From Caulobacter vibrioides (lineage in GTDB: Bacteria > Pseudomonadota > Alphaproteobacteria > Caulobacterales > Caulobacteraceae): a stretch of DNA of 64,000 nt. The stretch is from NCBI RefSeq assembly GCF_002858865.1, contig NZ_PJRR01000004.1:1-64000 (forward strand), written 5' to 3'. Below the pieces are notes generated by a model that was given only the letters and a program-made list of their open reading frames with translations, was not told where the DNA came from and did no database searches. This document shows positions 9,317 to 18,569 of the stretch, piece after piece (the stretch's first letter is position 1; the number at the start of each line of letters is the position of its first letter). Both the position numbers and the translations under genes were made by a program.

Positions 9317-10789
9317 ATGACCGAGCGCCTCGCCAAGCTTGCGCCGCCCAGCCAGGCGGTGATCGACGGCGCCTTGGTCGAAGCGGCGTCGGGCGCGACG
9401 TTCCATAATGTCTCGCCGCGTGACGGCCAGGTGCTGAACCTGGTCACGGCCTGCCAGGCCGACGACGTGGAGCGCGCGGTCGCCGGCGCCCGGGCCGCCT
9501 TCGAGGACGGCCGCTGGCGTGATCAGGGGCCACGCCAGAAGAAGGCGGTGCTGTTCCGTCTGGCCGAACTGATGGAGCGCGACGCCGACGAACTGGCGCT
9601 GCTGGAAAGCCTGGATGTCGGCAAGCCGATCAGCGACGCGCGAAATGTCGACATCCCGCTCGCGATCAACACCTGCCGCTGGTACGCCGAGGCGCTGGAC
9701 AAGGTTTATGGCGAGGTCGGGGCTTCGCCGGCGGATCGACTGAGCTATGCGGTCCATGAGCCGCTGGGCGTGATCGGCGCCATCGTGCCGTGGAACTTCC
9801 CGCTGCACATGGCGATGTGGAAGGTCGCCCCGGCGCTGGCCATTGGCAATTCGGTCGTCCTCAAACCCGCCGAGCAGTCGCCGCTCACGGCGCTCAAGCT
9901 GGGTGAACTGGCGCTCGAGGCGGGGTTGCCGCCAGGCGTGTTGAACGTCGTTCCGGGGCTCGGCGGCGTGGCCGGCGAGGCGCTGGCTCTGTCGATGGAC
10001 GTCGACATGATCGCCTTCACCGGTTCTGGGCCCGTGGGGCGCCGGCTGATGGAGTATTCGGCGCGCTCGAACCTGAAGCGCGTGTCCCTGGAGTTGGGCG
10101 GCAAGTCGCCTCAGATCGTCTTCGCCGACTGCCCGGACCTAGAGGCCGCCGCCCAGGCCGCCGCCTGGGGCGTGTTCTATAACCAGGGCGAGGTCTGCAC
10201 CGCCGCCTCGCGCCTGCTGGTCGAGGCCCCGATCAAGGAAGCTTTCCTCGCGCGGGTGATCGAGGTCGCCAAGGGCATGAAGGTCGGCGATCCGCTGGAT
10301 CCGTCGACCCAGTTCGGGGCCATGGTCAGCGAGCGGCAGATGAACACCGCGCTCGACTACATCGCCACCGCCGACAGCCAGGGCGCGAGGCGTGTGCTGG
10401 GCGGCCAGAGGGTGCGCCAGGAGACCGGCGGTTTCTATGTCGAGCCGACGATCTTCGATCAGGTGCGACCCGACCAGACCCTGGCGCGGGAAGAGGTGTT
10501 CGGCCCCGTGCTGGGCGTGATGACCTTCTCGTCCGAAGACGAGGCGATGCGGCTGGCCAATGACACGGTCTATGGCCTGGCTGCAGGCCTGTGGACCGCC
10601 GACGTCAGCAAGGCCCTGCGCGGCGCGCGGCGGCTGAAAGCGGGCCTTGTCTGGGTCAACGGCTGGGACGCTTGCGACATCACCATGCCGTTCGGAGGCT
10701 TCAAGCAGTCGGGTTTTGGCCGCGACCGCAGCCTTCATGCGTTGCACAAGTACGCCGACCTGAAGTCGGTGTCCGTGACGCTGAGGTGA
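9317..10789 (+). CDS. puuC: Gamma-glutamyl-gamma-aminobutyraldehyde dehydrogenase-like (PuuC type)
   Basis: A 490-residue NAD(P)-dependent aldehyde dehydrogenase. Visible residues are PWNFP (Asn160), the nucleotide-binding stretch FTGSGPVG, the general base in LELGGKSP (Glu259) and the catalytic Cys in NQGEVCTA (Cys294). The stretch RWYAEALDKVYGEV and the ending PFGGFKQSGFGRDRSLHALHKY resemble E. coli PuuC closely. It would oxidise gamma-glutamyl-gamma-aminobutyraldehyde, the product of PuuB, to gamma-glutamyl-GABA. The start is uncertain: no good ribosome site precedes the ATG at 9317, the GTG at 9299 or the TTG at 9290, and the preferred ATG matches the length of the family. gabD follows six bases after the stop. 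Confidence 0.85.
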   Translation: MTERLAKLAPPSQAVIDGALVEAASGATFHNVSPRDGQVLNLVTACQADDVERAVAGARAAFEDGRWRDQGPRQKKAVLFRLAELMERDADELALLESLDVGKPISDARNVDIPLAINTCRWYAEALDKVYGEVGASPADRLSYAVHEPLGVIGAIVPWNFPLHMAMWKVAPALAIGNSVVLKPAEQSPLTALKLGELALEAGLPPGVLNVVPGLGGVAGEALALSMDVDMIAFTGSGPVGRRLMEYSARSNLKRVSLELGGKSPQIVFADCPDLEAAAQAAAWGVFYNQGEVCTAASRLLVEAPIKEAFLARVIEVAKGMKVGDPLDPSTQFGAMVSERQMNTALDYIATADSQGARRVLGGQRVRQETGGFYVEPTIFDQVRPDQTLAREEVFGPVLGVMTFSSEDEAMRLANDTVYGLAAGLWTADVSKALRGARRLKAGLVWVNGWDACDITMPFGGFKQSGFGRDRSLHALHKYADLKSVSVTLR

Positions 10790-10794
10790 CCTGT

Positions 10795-12243
10795 ATGACC
10801 GCCCTGAACCTTGCCGAAACCGCAGCCTTGATCGACGGACAATGGGTCCGGGGCGAGGCGAGCTTTGACGTGCTCAATCCCGCCGACGGGACGCTGATCG
10901 CCGCCGTCGCCGACCTCGGTGCGGCCGAGACGACGCTGGCCATCGACGCGGCGCATCGCGCCCTCCCGGCCTGGGCCGCCCGGACCGCCAAGGAGCGCGG
11001 CGCGATCCTGCGCCGGTGGAGCGAACTGATCCTCGCCCACGCCGACGATCTGGCGCGGCTGATGACCGCCGAGCAGGGCAAGCCGCTGGCCGAGGCCAGG
11101 GGTGAGGTGGTTTATGGCGCGTCGTTCATCGACTGGTTCGCCGAGGAGGCCAAGCGCGCCTACGGCCACACGATCCCGACGCCCATGCCGGGCAAGCGTC
11201 TGGCCTCGATCAAGCAGCCGGTGGGGGTTTGCGCCGCCATCGCGCCATGGAACTTCCCGATCGCCATGATCACCCGCAAGGTCGGCCCGGCCCTGGCGGC
11301 CGGCTGCACGGTGGTGGTCAAGCCGGCGGCCGAGACGCCGCTCAGCGCCCTGGCCATCGCGCGCCTGGCCATCGAGGCGGGCGTACCGGCGGGCGTGCTG
11401 AACATCGTCACCACCACCCGCTCGAGCGAGGTCGGCAAGGTGCTGTGCGACGACAGCCGGGTGCGGAAGCTGTCGTTCACCGGCTCTACGCCCATCGGCA
11501 AGGTGCTCTACCAGCAGTGCGCCGGCACGATGAAGAAGCTCTCGCTGGAGCTGGGCGGCAACGCGCCCTTCATCGTCTTCGACGACGCCGACCTGGAGGC
11601 CGCCGTCGATGGGGCGATCGCCAGCAAGTACCGCAACGCCGGCCAGACCTGCGTCTGCGCCAATCGCCTCATCGTGCAGTCCGGCATCCACGACGCCTTC
11701 GCCGCGCGCCTGGCTGAAAAGGTCGCCGCGCTGAAGGTGGGTCCCGGCACGGGCGAGGGCGTGCAGATCGGTCCGCTGATCAATGAGAAGGCCCTGACCA
11801 AGGTGGTGGGTCTGGTCAGCGGCGCCGTGCAGGGCGGGGCCGAGGTGCTGACCGGCGGCGACGTCCACGGTCTGGGCGGGCACTTCTACCAGCCGACCGT
11901 GCTGGTCGGGGCGACGCCGGAGATGCGGATCTTCCAGGAGGAGATCTTTGGCCCGGTCGCCCCGATCGTGAAGTTCGAGACCGAGGCCGAGGCGGTCGAG
12001 CTGGCCAACGCCACGCCCTTTGGCTTGGCGGCCTATTTCTACAGCCGCGATGTCGGCCGCTGCTGGCGCGTGGCCGAGCAGATCGAGGCCGGCATGGTCG
12101 GCATCAATGAAGGCCTGATCTCCACCGAGGTCGCGCCGTTCGGCGGGGTCAAGGAAAGCGGCCTCGGCCGCGAAGGCGCCTCCGAGGGGCTCGAGGAGTA
12201 TCTGGAGACCAAGTACCTGTGTTTCGGCGGGGTGGCCGGATGA
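10795..12243 (+). CDS. gabD: NADP-type succinate-semialdehyde dehydrogenase
   Basis: A 482-residue aldehyde dehydrogenase of the GabD group. It has PWNFPIAMITRK, FTGSTPIGK, LELGGNAPFIVFDDAD (Glu252) and the GabD-specific NAGQTCVCANR with catalytic Cys286. The C-terminal GINEGLISTEVAPFGG and KESGLGREG stretches are also typical. It oxidises succinic semialdehyde to succinate, the last step from GABA. The ATG at 10795 is chosen because the upstream extension in this frame is the shadow of the preceding gene. Its TGA stop overlaps an ATG (ATGA at 12240) that opens a 61-codon frame through a repeat to the next gene. Confidence 0.93.
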   Translation: MTALNLAETAALIDGQWVRGEASFDVLNPADGTLIAAVADLGAAETTLAIDAAHRALPAWAARTAKERGAILRRWSELILAHADDLARLMTAEQGKPLAEARGEVVYGASFIDWFAEEAKRAYGHTIPTPMPGKRLASIKQPVGVCAAIAPWNFPIAMITRKVGPALAAGCTVVVKPAAETPLSALAIARLAIEAGVPAGVLNIVTTTRSSEVGKVLCDDSRVRKLSFTGSTPIGKVLYQQCAGTMKKLSLELGGNAPFIVFDDADLEAAVDGAIASKYRNAGQTCVCANRLIVQSGIHDAFAARLAEKVAALKVGPGTGEGVQIGPLINEKALTKVVGLVSGAVQGGAEVLTGGDVHGLGGHFYQPTVLVGATPEMRIFQEEIFGPVAPIVKFETEAEAVELANATPFGLAAYFYSRDVGRCWRVAEQIEAGMVGINEGLISTEVAPFGGVKESGLGREGASEGLEEYLETKYLCFGGVAG

Positions 12244-12273
12244 GGCTGTTCAGCGCCGCCATCTCAAAAGCTC

Positions 12274-12404
12274 CGTCATCCCGCGCTTCATGCGCGGGAC
12301 CCATTTGTCCGCCGCACGTGCGGGAGGGATTGGGCTCTGCTGATCCGCTTCGTTCTCGCGTGCGGGCTGAACCATGGGTCCCGCGCATGAAGCGCGGGAT
12401 GACG
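12274..12404. repeat. GTCATCCCG palindromic repeat between gabD and aminomutase-like gene
   Basis: Long inverted repeat with arms GTCATCCCGCGCTTCATGCG (12274-12293) and its complement ending at 12403, plus internal CCCATNTGT/ACCATGGG material. It belongs to the same broad family as the copies at 19718, 34868, 48813 and 54474, with a different inner arm. A frame from ATG 12240 (overlapping the gabD stop) stays open for 61 codons through the repeat and ends in the ATGA of the next start. Confidence 0.8.
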
Positions 12405-12421
12405 GTGGTGGAGGCGGTGGG

Positions 12422-13774
12422 ATGATCGCTGAGCTCGCCAAATCCCTCTCCGATCTGCTGACCGCCGAGCGCGCCCGCTTCACGGCCGAGCACCCGCGCT
12501 CGGTCGCCATGGCCAAGGCGGCGGGCGCCCACTGGCGGGGCGGCGCGCCGATGCACTGGATGAACGACTGGGCCAGCCCCAGTCCGATCTTCGCCGCCCA
12601 GGGCGTCGGGGCTCAGATCACCGATGTCGACGGCAAGCTCTATGACGACTTCTGCCTAGGCGACACGCCGTCGATGTTCGGGCATGGCGATCCGTCGGTG
12701 GCGGCGGCCGTCGCCGACCAGATCAAGCGCGGGGCGGGCTTCATGCTACCGACCGCCTCGGCCGCGATCGTCGGCAAGCTTCTCTCCGAACGTTTCGGCC
12801 TGCCGCTGTGGCAGGCGGCGACCACGGCCAGCGACGCCAACCGCGCGGCCATCCGCTGGGCGCGGGCGGTCACCGGCCGGTCGGTGATCCTGGTCTTCGA
12901 CGGCTGCTACCACGGCATGGTCGACGACGCCTTCGTGGTGCTGAAGGACGGCGCCCCGGTGATGAAGCCGGGTCTGCTGGGCCAGGTGCATGATCTGACC
13001 GCCACCACCCGCGTCGTGCCGTTCAACGATCTGGCCGCCCTGGAAGCCGCTCTGGCGCCGGGCGATGTCGCCGCCGTCCTGGCCGAGCCGGTGATGACCA
13101 ACTGCGGCATGATCCTGCCCGAGCCCGGCTTCCTTGAGGCGCTGCGTCGACTGACGCGCGAGGCCGGAACGCTGCTGGTCATCGACGAGACCCACACGAT
13201 TTCGACCGGCCCCGGCGGCTACACCCGCGCCCACGGCCTGGAGCCCGACGTCTTCGTCTTGGGCAAGGCGGTCGCGGGCGGCGTGCCGGCGGCGGTCTGG
13301 GGCGTCACCGCCGAGCTTTCGGCGCGGATGGACGCGGCTCAGCAAAGGATCGGTCCTGGCCAGTCGGGGATCGGGACCACCTTGTCGGGCAACGCCCTGG
13401 CCATGGCCGCCATGCGGGCCATGCTGAGCGAGGTCATGACCGAGGCGGCCTATGGCAAGATGCTGGCCGGCGCCGAGCGGCTGGTGGCGGGGCTGAACGC
13501 GGTGATCGCCGCCCGCAAGCTGCCCTGGTCGGTGGTCCATGTCGGGGCCCGGGTGGAGCTGGTCTTCGCCGATCCGCCGCCAAAAAACGCCGCTCAGATG
13601 CGGAAAGTGCTGGACCACGAGGCGGTGGAAGCGCTGCATTTGTGGCTGATAAACCGGGGCGTCCTGATCGCGCCCTTCCACAACATGATGCTGGTCTCGC
13701 CCGTCACCGAAGACGCGGCGATCGACCGACTGGTCGCGGCCGTCGACGGTTTCGCGGCGGCGATGGGGGAATGA
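12422..13774 (+). CDS. Glutamate-1-semialdehyde aminomutase-like class III aminotransferase
   Basis: A 450-residue PLP enzyme closest in pattern to glutamate-1-semialdehyde 2,1-aminomutase relatives. It has MHWMNDWASPSPIF, the glycine-rich start DGKLYDDFCLGDTPSMFGHG, DGCYHGMVDD, VIDETHTIS (Asp255) and VLGKAVAGG (Lys282). The phosphate loop reads TTASDANRAA in place of the usual SGTEA. The position inside a polyamine operon argues against a haem-synthesis role and suggests transamination of a polyamine-derived intermediate, but the substrate is unknown. The start at 12422 forms an ATGA overlap with the mini-ORF crossing the upstream repeat. Its own stop overlaps the next start (ATGATG). Confidence 0.75.
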   Translation: MIAELAKSLSDLLTAERARFTAEHPRSVAMAKAAGAHWRGGAPMHWMNDWASPSPIFAAQGVGAQITDVDGKLYDDFCLGDTPSMFGHGDPSVAAAVADQIKRGAGFMLPTASAAIVGKLLSERFGLPLWQAATTASDANRAAIRWARAVTGRSVILVFDGCYHGMVDDAFVVLKDGAPVMKPGLLGQVHDLTATTRVVPFNDLAALEAALAPGDVAAVLAEPVMTNCGMILPEPGFLEALRRLTREAGTLLVIDETHTISTGPGGYTRAHGLEPDVFVLGKAVAGGVPAAVWGVTAELSARMDAAQQRIGPGQSGIGTTLSGNALAMAAMRAMLSEVMTEAAYGKMLAGAERLVAGLNAVIAARKLPWSVVHVGARVELVFADPPPKNAAQMRKVLDHEAVEALHLWLINRGVLIAPFHNMMLVSPVTEDAAIDRLVAAVDGFAAAMGE

Positions 13775-15153
13775 TGAGCGCTGTAGCCGACATCCAGGAG
13801 TGCCGCGACTTCCTCGCCGCCCATCCGCAGGTCAAGTTCGTCGAGGTGTTCTTCACCAGCATGACCGGCGTGCCGCGCGGCAAGCGGCTGCGGGTGCACG
13901 AGCTGGAGGCCATCTACGAGTACGGCCGGTTCCTGCCCGGGTCGGTGCTGGTGGTCGACACCAACGGCGCTGACTGCGAGGACACGGGCCTGGTCTGGGA
14001 AGACGGCGACGCCGACCGCCGCGCGCGACCTGTGCCGGGAACCCTGACCCTGGCGCCGTGGCTGGGCCCCGACGTCGCCCAGGTCATGCTGTCGCTGTAC
14101 GAGCTGGACGGGACGCCCAATGATTTGGATCCCCGCCATGTGCTGCAGCGGGTGCTGGACCGCTACGCCGCCGATGGCCTGACGCCGGTCGCGGCCTGCG
14201 AGCTGGAGTACTATCTCGTTGACTTGCAGCGCGGGCCGAACGGCGAGCTGCTGCCCGCCAAGTCGCTGCAGACCGGTCTGCGGCCGACCGGCATCCAGGT
14301 CTATGGCCTGCCGGAACTGGAGGCCCACGCCCCGTTCCTGCGCGAGCTGTGGGACGTGGCCGACACCCTGGGCGTGCCGCTGGAAGGCGCGATCTCGGAG
14401 TTCGCCCCGGCCCAGGTGGAGCTGACCCTCAAGCACAAGCCCGACGCCCTGCGCGCCGCCGACGACGCGGTGCTCTACAAGCGCGCGGCCAAGGGCGTGG
14501 CCCTGCGTCACGGGATGGAGGCCACGTTCATGGCCAAGCCGTGGAGCGACCGGGCCGGCAACGGCTTCCACGTCCATCTCAGCGTCAATGACGCGGCGGG
14601 AAACAACCTCTGCGCCAGCGAGGATATCGAGGGCTCGGACCTGCTGAAGCACGCCATCGGCGGCATGAAGGTGCTGCTGGGCGAGGGCATGGCGATCCTG
14701 GCGCCGAACGCCAACAGCTATCGCCGCTTCAAGGCCAACAGCTACGCCCCGGTGGCGCCGACCTGGGGTGTCAACAATCGCACCGTATCCTTGCGCGTGC
14801 CGGCGGGGCCGCCCAAGACCCGTCACGTCGAGCATCGCGTGGCCGGCGCGGACGGCAATCCGTATCTGGTCTTGGCCGTGCTGCTGGCCAGCGCCCACCA
14901 CGGGATCACCAACAAGATCGATCCAGGTCCCGCGGTGATCGGCGACGGCTACGCCGCGGCCGCCAAGGAGAACATCCGGCTACCCAACAACTGGTTCGCC
15001 GCCGTGGACCTGTTCGAGCAGTCGAGCGTGCTGCGCGACTACCTCGGCGACCGTTTCGTGGACATGTTCGTGTCGGTGAAGCGCACGGAACAGGCGCGTT
15101 TCTTCGAGGTGGTCACCGAACTGGATTTCGACTGGTACCTGCGCAACGCCTGA
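13771..15153 (+). CDS. Gamma-glutamylpolyamine synthetase-like glutamine synthetase family protein
   Basis: A 460-residue member of the glutamine synthetase superfamily (PuuA-like group), expected to join glutamate to an amine using ATP. The beta-grasp N-domain (RGKRLRVHELE) is followed by the catalytic domain with ACELEYYLVD, EFAPAQVELTL, GNGFHVHLSVND, NANSYRRFKANSYAP and RVEHR-type residues (VEHRVAGADGNPY). It differs enough from the second copy (22543) that the two probably prefer different amines, for instance diamine against polyamine or monoamine. The ATG at 13771 overlaps the previous stop; the ATG at 13774 is equally possible. The gene precedes the polyamine transporter. Confidence 0.82.
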   Translation: MMSAVADIQECRDFLAAHPQVKFVEVFFTSMTGVPRGKRLRVHELEAIYEYGRFLPGSVLVVDTNGADCEDTGLVWEDGDADRRARPVPGTLTLAPWLGPDVAQVMLSLYELDGTPNDLDPRHVLQRVLDRYAADGLTPVAACELEYYLVDLQRGPNGELLPAKSLQTGLRPTGIQVYGLPELEAHAPFLRELWDVADTLGVPLEGAISEFAPAQVELTLKHKPDALRAADDAVLYKRAAKGVALRHGMEATFMAKPWSDRAGNGFHVHLSVNDAAGNNLCASEDIEGSDLLKHAIGGMKVLLGEGMAILAPNANSYRRFKANSYAPVAPTWGVNNRTVSLRVPAGPPKTRHVEHRVAGADGNPYLVLAVLLASAHHGITNKIDPGPAVIGDGYAAAAKENIRLPNNWFAAVDLFEQSSVLRDYLGDRFVDMFVSVKRTEQARFFEVVTELDFDWYLRNA

Positions 15154-15230
15154 CGGCGTGGCGATGTAGCGTGAACTCAGCTGCGGGCCCCGGCCTGCAT
15201 TCAACGAAGCGATAGGGGAGTTTCGAAACG

Positions 15231-16337
15231 ATGAGCACGATCACCCAGCGAGGCCTCAACAAGGCGGGCCTGAGCCGCCGCTCGCTCTTGACCGCCACCG
15301 GCGCCGCCGCGATCGGCCTGACCTTCACCGCCTGCGGCGAGAAGCCCAAGGCCGCGCCCGGCGCCGAGGAGGCCAAGCTCAACTTCTACAACTGGGACAC
15401 CTATATCGGCGAGACGACGCTGGGTGACTTCAAGAAGGCCACCGGGATCGACGTGAACATGAGCCTGTTCGCGACCAACGACGAACTGTTCGCCAAGCTG
15501 AAGGCGGGCAATCCGGGCTTCGATGTCGTGGTGCCGTCGAACGAGTTCGTGACGCGGATGAGCCAGGGCGGCCTTCTGGAGCCGCTGGATCACGCCAAGA
15601 TCCCGAACATGAAGAACATCGATCCCAGCTTCTTGAACCCTGAGTTCGATCCCGGGCGGAAGTTCTCCATGCCCTACACTTGGCTGCTGCTGGGCATTGG
15701 CTACCGCAAGAGCAAGGTCAAGGGTGTTCCCGATAGCTGGAAGTGGCTGTTCGACAGCGACCAGTACAAGGGCCGCATCGCCCTGCTGTCGGAAAGCGCG
15801 GACTTGGTGCGCCTGTCGGCCAAGTATCTTGGCCACTCGGTCAACAACATCCCGCAGGACATGCTGCCCAAGATCGAGCAGATGCTGATCAAGCAGAAGC
15901 CCTTTGTGAAGGCCTTCCACGACGACAACGGCCAGGACATGCTGATGTCGGGCGAGGTTGATCTGGTGCTCGAGTACAACGGCGACATCGCTCAGGCGAT
16001 GAAGGAGGATCCGGACCTCGACTTCGTCGTGCCCAAGGAAGGCAGCCTGATCAACTCCGACACCCTGTGCATCCCCAAGGGCGCGCCGCGGCCGAACAAC
16101 GCCCACGCCTTCATCAACTATCTGCTGGACGCGCAGGCCGGGGCCGAGATCAGCAAGACGATCCTGTATCCGACCCCGAACGCGGCGGCCAAGGCGCTGA
16201 TGCCGGAAGACTACAAGAACAACCCGGTGATCTTCCCGCCGGCCGACGTCATGGCCAAGTGCGAGTACGGGGCCTTCGAGGGTGCGGAAAAGGCCAGCCA
16301 GTATGAGGAACTGATCACCCGGGTGCGGGCGGCTTAA
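15231..16337 (+). CDS. potF: Polyamine ABC transporter substrate-binding protein (PotF/PotD type)
   Basis: A 368-residue periplasmic binding protein for putrescine/spermidine-type ligands. The N-terminus carries a twin-arginine motif (SRRSLLTATGAAAIGLTF) ending in TAC, so it looks like a Tat-exported lipoprotein with Cys36 as the lipidation site. The mature part begins with LNFYNWDTYIGE, the typical PotF/PotD opening, and continues with FDVVVPSNEFV, MPYTWLLLGIGY and EYNGDIAQAM. GGGGAG lies before the ATG. The permease and ATPase genes follow, separated by palindromic repeats. The repeat after the stop could stabilise the message of this highly needed component. Confidence 0.9.
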   Translation: MSTITQRGLNKAGLSRRSLLTATGAAAIGLTFTACGEKPKAAPGAEEAKLNFYNWDTYIGETTLGDFKKATGIDVNMSLFATNDELFAKLKAGNPGFDVVVPSNEFVTRMSQGGLLEPLDHAKIPNMKNIDPSFLNPEFDPGRKFSMPYTWLLLGIGYRKSKVKGVPDSWKWLFDSDQYKGRIALLSESADLVRLSAKYLGHSVNNIPQDMLPKIEQMLIKQKPFVKAFHDDNGQDMLMSGEVDLVLEYNGDIAQAMKEDPDLDFVVPKEGSLINSDTLCIPKGAPRPNNAHAFINYLLDAQAGAEISKTILYPTPNAAAKALMPEDYKNNPVIFPPADVMAKCEYGAFEGAEKASQYEELITRVRAA

Positions 16338-16346
16338 GGCGCGGAA

Positions 16347-16461
16347 AATCCTCCCCCCGGAGGGGGAGGAGGCCGAAGGCCGGAGGGGGAAGTCCGGACT
16401 GTCCGGGTTCTTCCCCCTCCGTCGCCTCCGGCGACACCTCCCCCGCTAGGGGGAGGATTTG
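16347..16461. repeat. CCTCCCCC/GGGGGAGG palindromic repeat, potF-potH gap
   Basis: Inverted repeat with outer arms AATCCTCCCCC and GGGGGAGGATT and inner arms CGGAGGGGGAA and TTCCCCCTCCG. It belongs to the most abundant repeat family of the window (also 36702, 45449, 47849). Here, unlike the other pot gaps, neither the upstream stop (TAA) nor the downstream start (ATGG) shows an overlap. The right arm supplies the GGAGG near the potH start. Confidence 0.85.
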
Positions 16462-16470
16462 GAGGGCTCC

Positions 16471-17379
16471 ATGGAACAATCCTGGAAACAGGCGAAAGCC
16501 GTGTTTGCCGCGGCGCTGGGACCGCCGCTGGTGTGGCTGGTGCTGTTCTTCCTCGCGCCCATGGCGATCGTCTGGGCCTACAGCTTCGGCCACAATGTCG
16601 GGCTGACCGAGATCGCCATCAGCGGCACGTTCCACAACTATGCGCGCGCCATCGAGCCGCTGTACCTGAAGATCTTCCTGAAGTCGGTCTGGGTCGCAGG
16701 CCTGACGACAGGCCTGTGCCTGGTCATCGGCTTCCCGGTCGCCCTGGCCATCACCTTCGCCTCCGACAAGGCCAAGGCCTGGCTGCTGCTGCTGATCATG
16801 CTGCCGTTCTGGACGAACCTTCTGATCCGCACCTACGCCCTGATCGCGGTGCTGCGCACCGAGGGCTACGTGAACCAGGGGCTGGAGTGGTTCTGGAAGG
16901 GCGGAAGCGGTCTGGCCACGCTGATCGGCCTGCAGCCGCTGGGCGACTTCCAGCCGCTGGAGCTGCTGCACAACAATTTCGCGGTGATCCTGGGCCTTGT
17001 CTATGTGCACCTGCCCTTCATGGTGTTGCCGCTCTATTCGGCGCTGGACCGCCTGGACAAGTCGTTGCTGGAAGCCAGCCTGGACCTGGGCGCGGGGCAT
17101 CTGCGCACCCTGTTCAAAGTGGTCGTGCCTCTGGCCATCCCGGGCATCGCCTCGGGCGTGTTGATCACCTTCATTCCCGCGCTCGGCGCCTATCTGACGC
17201 CGGACCTCTTGGGCGGCCCCGACAGCCAGATGATCGCCAACATCATCGAGCGCCAGTTCAAGCGCGCCAATGACTGGCCGTTCGGCGCGGCCCTGTCCTT
17301 CCTGCTGATGTACCTGACCTTCATCGCCATCGCGATCCAGGCGGTGCTGAACAGGAAGACCCCGGAGGCCAAGGGATGA
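16471..17379 (+). CDS. potH: Polyamine ABC transporter permease (PotH/PotB type)
   Basis: A 302-residue inner-membrane permease with about six transmembrane segments. A long first loop after PMAIVWAYSFGHN is typical of the PotB/PotH group. The ABC-coupling EAA loop reads EASLDLGAGHLRTLFKVVVPLAIPG. It would form the channel with PotI and be driven by PotG. The ATG at 16471 follows GGAGGG; the TTG at 16459 would add four residues. Its TGA stop overlaps an ATG (17376) that opens a 51-codon frame running through the next repeat to potI. Confidence 0.92.
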   Translation: MEQSWKQAKAVFAAALGPPLVWLVLFFLAPMAIVWAYSFGHNVGLTEIAISGTFHNYARAIEPLYLKIFLKSVWVAGLTTGLCLVIGFPVALAITFASDKAKAWLLLLIMLPFWTNLLIRTYALIAVLRTEGYVNQGLEWFWKGGSGLATLIGLQPLGDFQPLELLHNNFAVILGLVYVHLPFMVLPLYSALDRLDKSLLEASLDLGAGHLRTLFKVVVPLAIPGIASGVLITFIPALGAYLTPDLLGGPDSQMIANIIERQFKRANDWPFGAALSFLLMYLTFIAIAIQAVLNRKTPEAKG

Positions 17380-17388
17380 AGCGCTGCA

Positions 17389-17526
17389 TGACGCCCCCTC
17401 CGTCTCGCTGCGTATTCGCAGCGATCCACCTCCCCCGTTTCACGGGTGAGGAGAACAAAGCTCCCTCCTGCCCCGCTTGCGGGGGAGGTGGCGCGTCGCC
17501 AGCAGGCGACGTGACGGAGGGGGCGT
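17389..17526. repeat. CCCCCTCCGTC palindromic repeat, potH-potI gap
   Basis: Inverted repeat with outer arms CGCCCCCTCCGTC and GACGGAGGGGGCG and inner CACCTCCCCCG and GGGGGAGGTGG blocks. The frame from ATG 17376, which overlaps the potH stop, has no stop codon until TGA 17529-17531, and that TGA shares its A with the potI ATG. The repeat is thus inside a 51-codon translatable linker. The right arm provides GGAGGGGG as the potI ribosome site. Confidence 0.85.
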
Positions 17527-17530
17527 TCTG

Positions 17531-18388
17531 ATGACCAAGAAATCCGCTCCCGGCCCCCTCGAATACCTCCGCCGCTGGCAGATGCAGGCGTGGCTGGCGG
17601 CCGTGTTCATCTTCCTCTACGCGCCGTTGATCGCGCTGATGGCGTTCAGCTTCAACGACAGCAAGCGCAACATCGTCTGGAAGGGCTTCACGCTCAAATA
17701 TTACGAGAAGCTGTTCAACAATTCCGAGCTGCTCGAGGCGTTCGGCAACAGCCTGACGATCGCGGCGGCGTCGACGGTGATCAGCCTGTTCCTGGGCGCG
17801 GCCGTGGCCCTGGCGTTGTGGCGGTTCCGCTTCCCCGGCAAGACGGCGGTGGACGGGGCGATGGCCCTGCCGATCGTGGTGCCGGAGATCTGCATGGGCG
17901 TGGCCATGCTGGTGTTCTTCGCCAAGGTGCTGCCCTGGCCGCAGGGGATGCCCTGGCCGCTGAACCTGGGCGCGATCATCATCGCCCACGTCTCGTTCTC
18001 GTTCCCGTTCGTGGCGGTGGTCGTCCGCGCGCGGATGGCCAGCTTCAACCGCGAGATGGAGGAGGCCGCCCGCGACCTGGGGGCGGGCGAGTTCCGCACC
18101 ATCAAGGACGTGATCCTGCCGCACATGGCGCCGTCGCTGATCGCCGGCGCGCTGCTGGCCTTCACGCTGAGCCTCGATGACTTCGTCATCACCTTCTTCA
18201 CCGCAGGTCCGGACACCGTGACCTTCCCGGTGAAGGTCTATTCGATGGTCCGCTTCTCGGTGACGCCGGAGGTCAACGCGGCCTCGACGGTGCTGATCGT
18301 GCTGACCGTGCTGCTGACGGCGGCGGCGCTGAAACTGCAGGGCAACCCCGCAGCTGCGGCGGGACACGGGGCGAAGGACGGCAAATGA
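17531..18388 (+). CDS. potI: Polyamine ABC transporter permease (PotI/PotC type)
   Basis: A 285-residue permease with about six transmembrane helices. The PotC/PotI hallmarks are FSFNDSKRNIVWKGFTLKYY after the first helix and the EAA loop EEAARDLGAGEFRTIKDVILP, followed by SLDDFVITFFTAGP. It pairs with PotH in the inner membrane. The ATG at 17531 is chosen over an in-frame upstream start at 17477 because that extension is translated repeat. The GGAGGGGG ribosome site is part of the repeat arm. Its stop overlaps a new ATG (ATGA, 18385-18388). Confidence 0.92.
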   Translation: MTKKSAPGPLEYLRRWQMQAWLAAVFIFLYAPLIALMAFSFNDSKRNIVWKGFTLKYYEKLFNNSELLEAFGNSLTIAAASTVISLFLGAAVALALWRFRFPGKTAVDGAMALPIVVPEICMGVAMLVFFAKVLPWPQGMPWPLNLGAIIIAHVSFSFPFVAVVVRARMASFNREMEEAARDLGAGEFRTIKDVILPHMAPSLIAGALLAFTLSLDDFVITFFTAGPDTVTFPVKVYSMVRFSVTPEVNAASTVLIVLTVLLTAAALKLQGNPAAAAGHGAKDGK

Positions 18389-18400
18389 GCGTGTTCGCAG

Positions 18401-18536
18401 CGCCCCCTCCGTCTCGCCGCTTCGCGTCGATCCACCTCCCCCGTTTGACGGGTGAGGAGGGTGCGGCTTCTTCCTCCCACGCAAGGCGGGGGAGGTGGCG
18501 CGATGCGAATACGCATCGTGACGGAGGGGGCGCTTT
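18401..18536. repeat. CCCCCTCCGTC palindromic repeat, potI-potG gap
   Basis: Same family as 17389-17526, with GCGCCCCCTCCGTC at the left and GACGGAGGGGGCGC at the right. An ORF from ATG 18385 (ATGA overlap with the potI stop) reads 62 codons across the repeat and ends at TGA 18571-18573, inside the GTGA that starts potG. Confidence 0.85.
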
Positions 18537-18569
18537 GTTCGGAAACTTGTGTGTCGGGGGGCAATCGAA

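Noticed and set aside
12422-13774. Gene 12422-13774 as haem-biosynthetic HemL
   Set aside because: The phosphate loop and context (inside a polyamine operon) do not fit, although the fold and PLP lysine do.
16347-16461. Repeat in the potF-potH gap as a classical terminator
   Set aside because: The stem has no T-run and the permease genes must be made with PotF; it more likely stabilises the upstream message.
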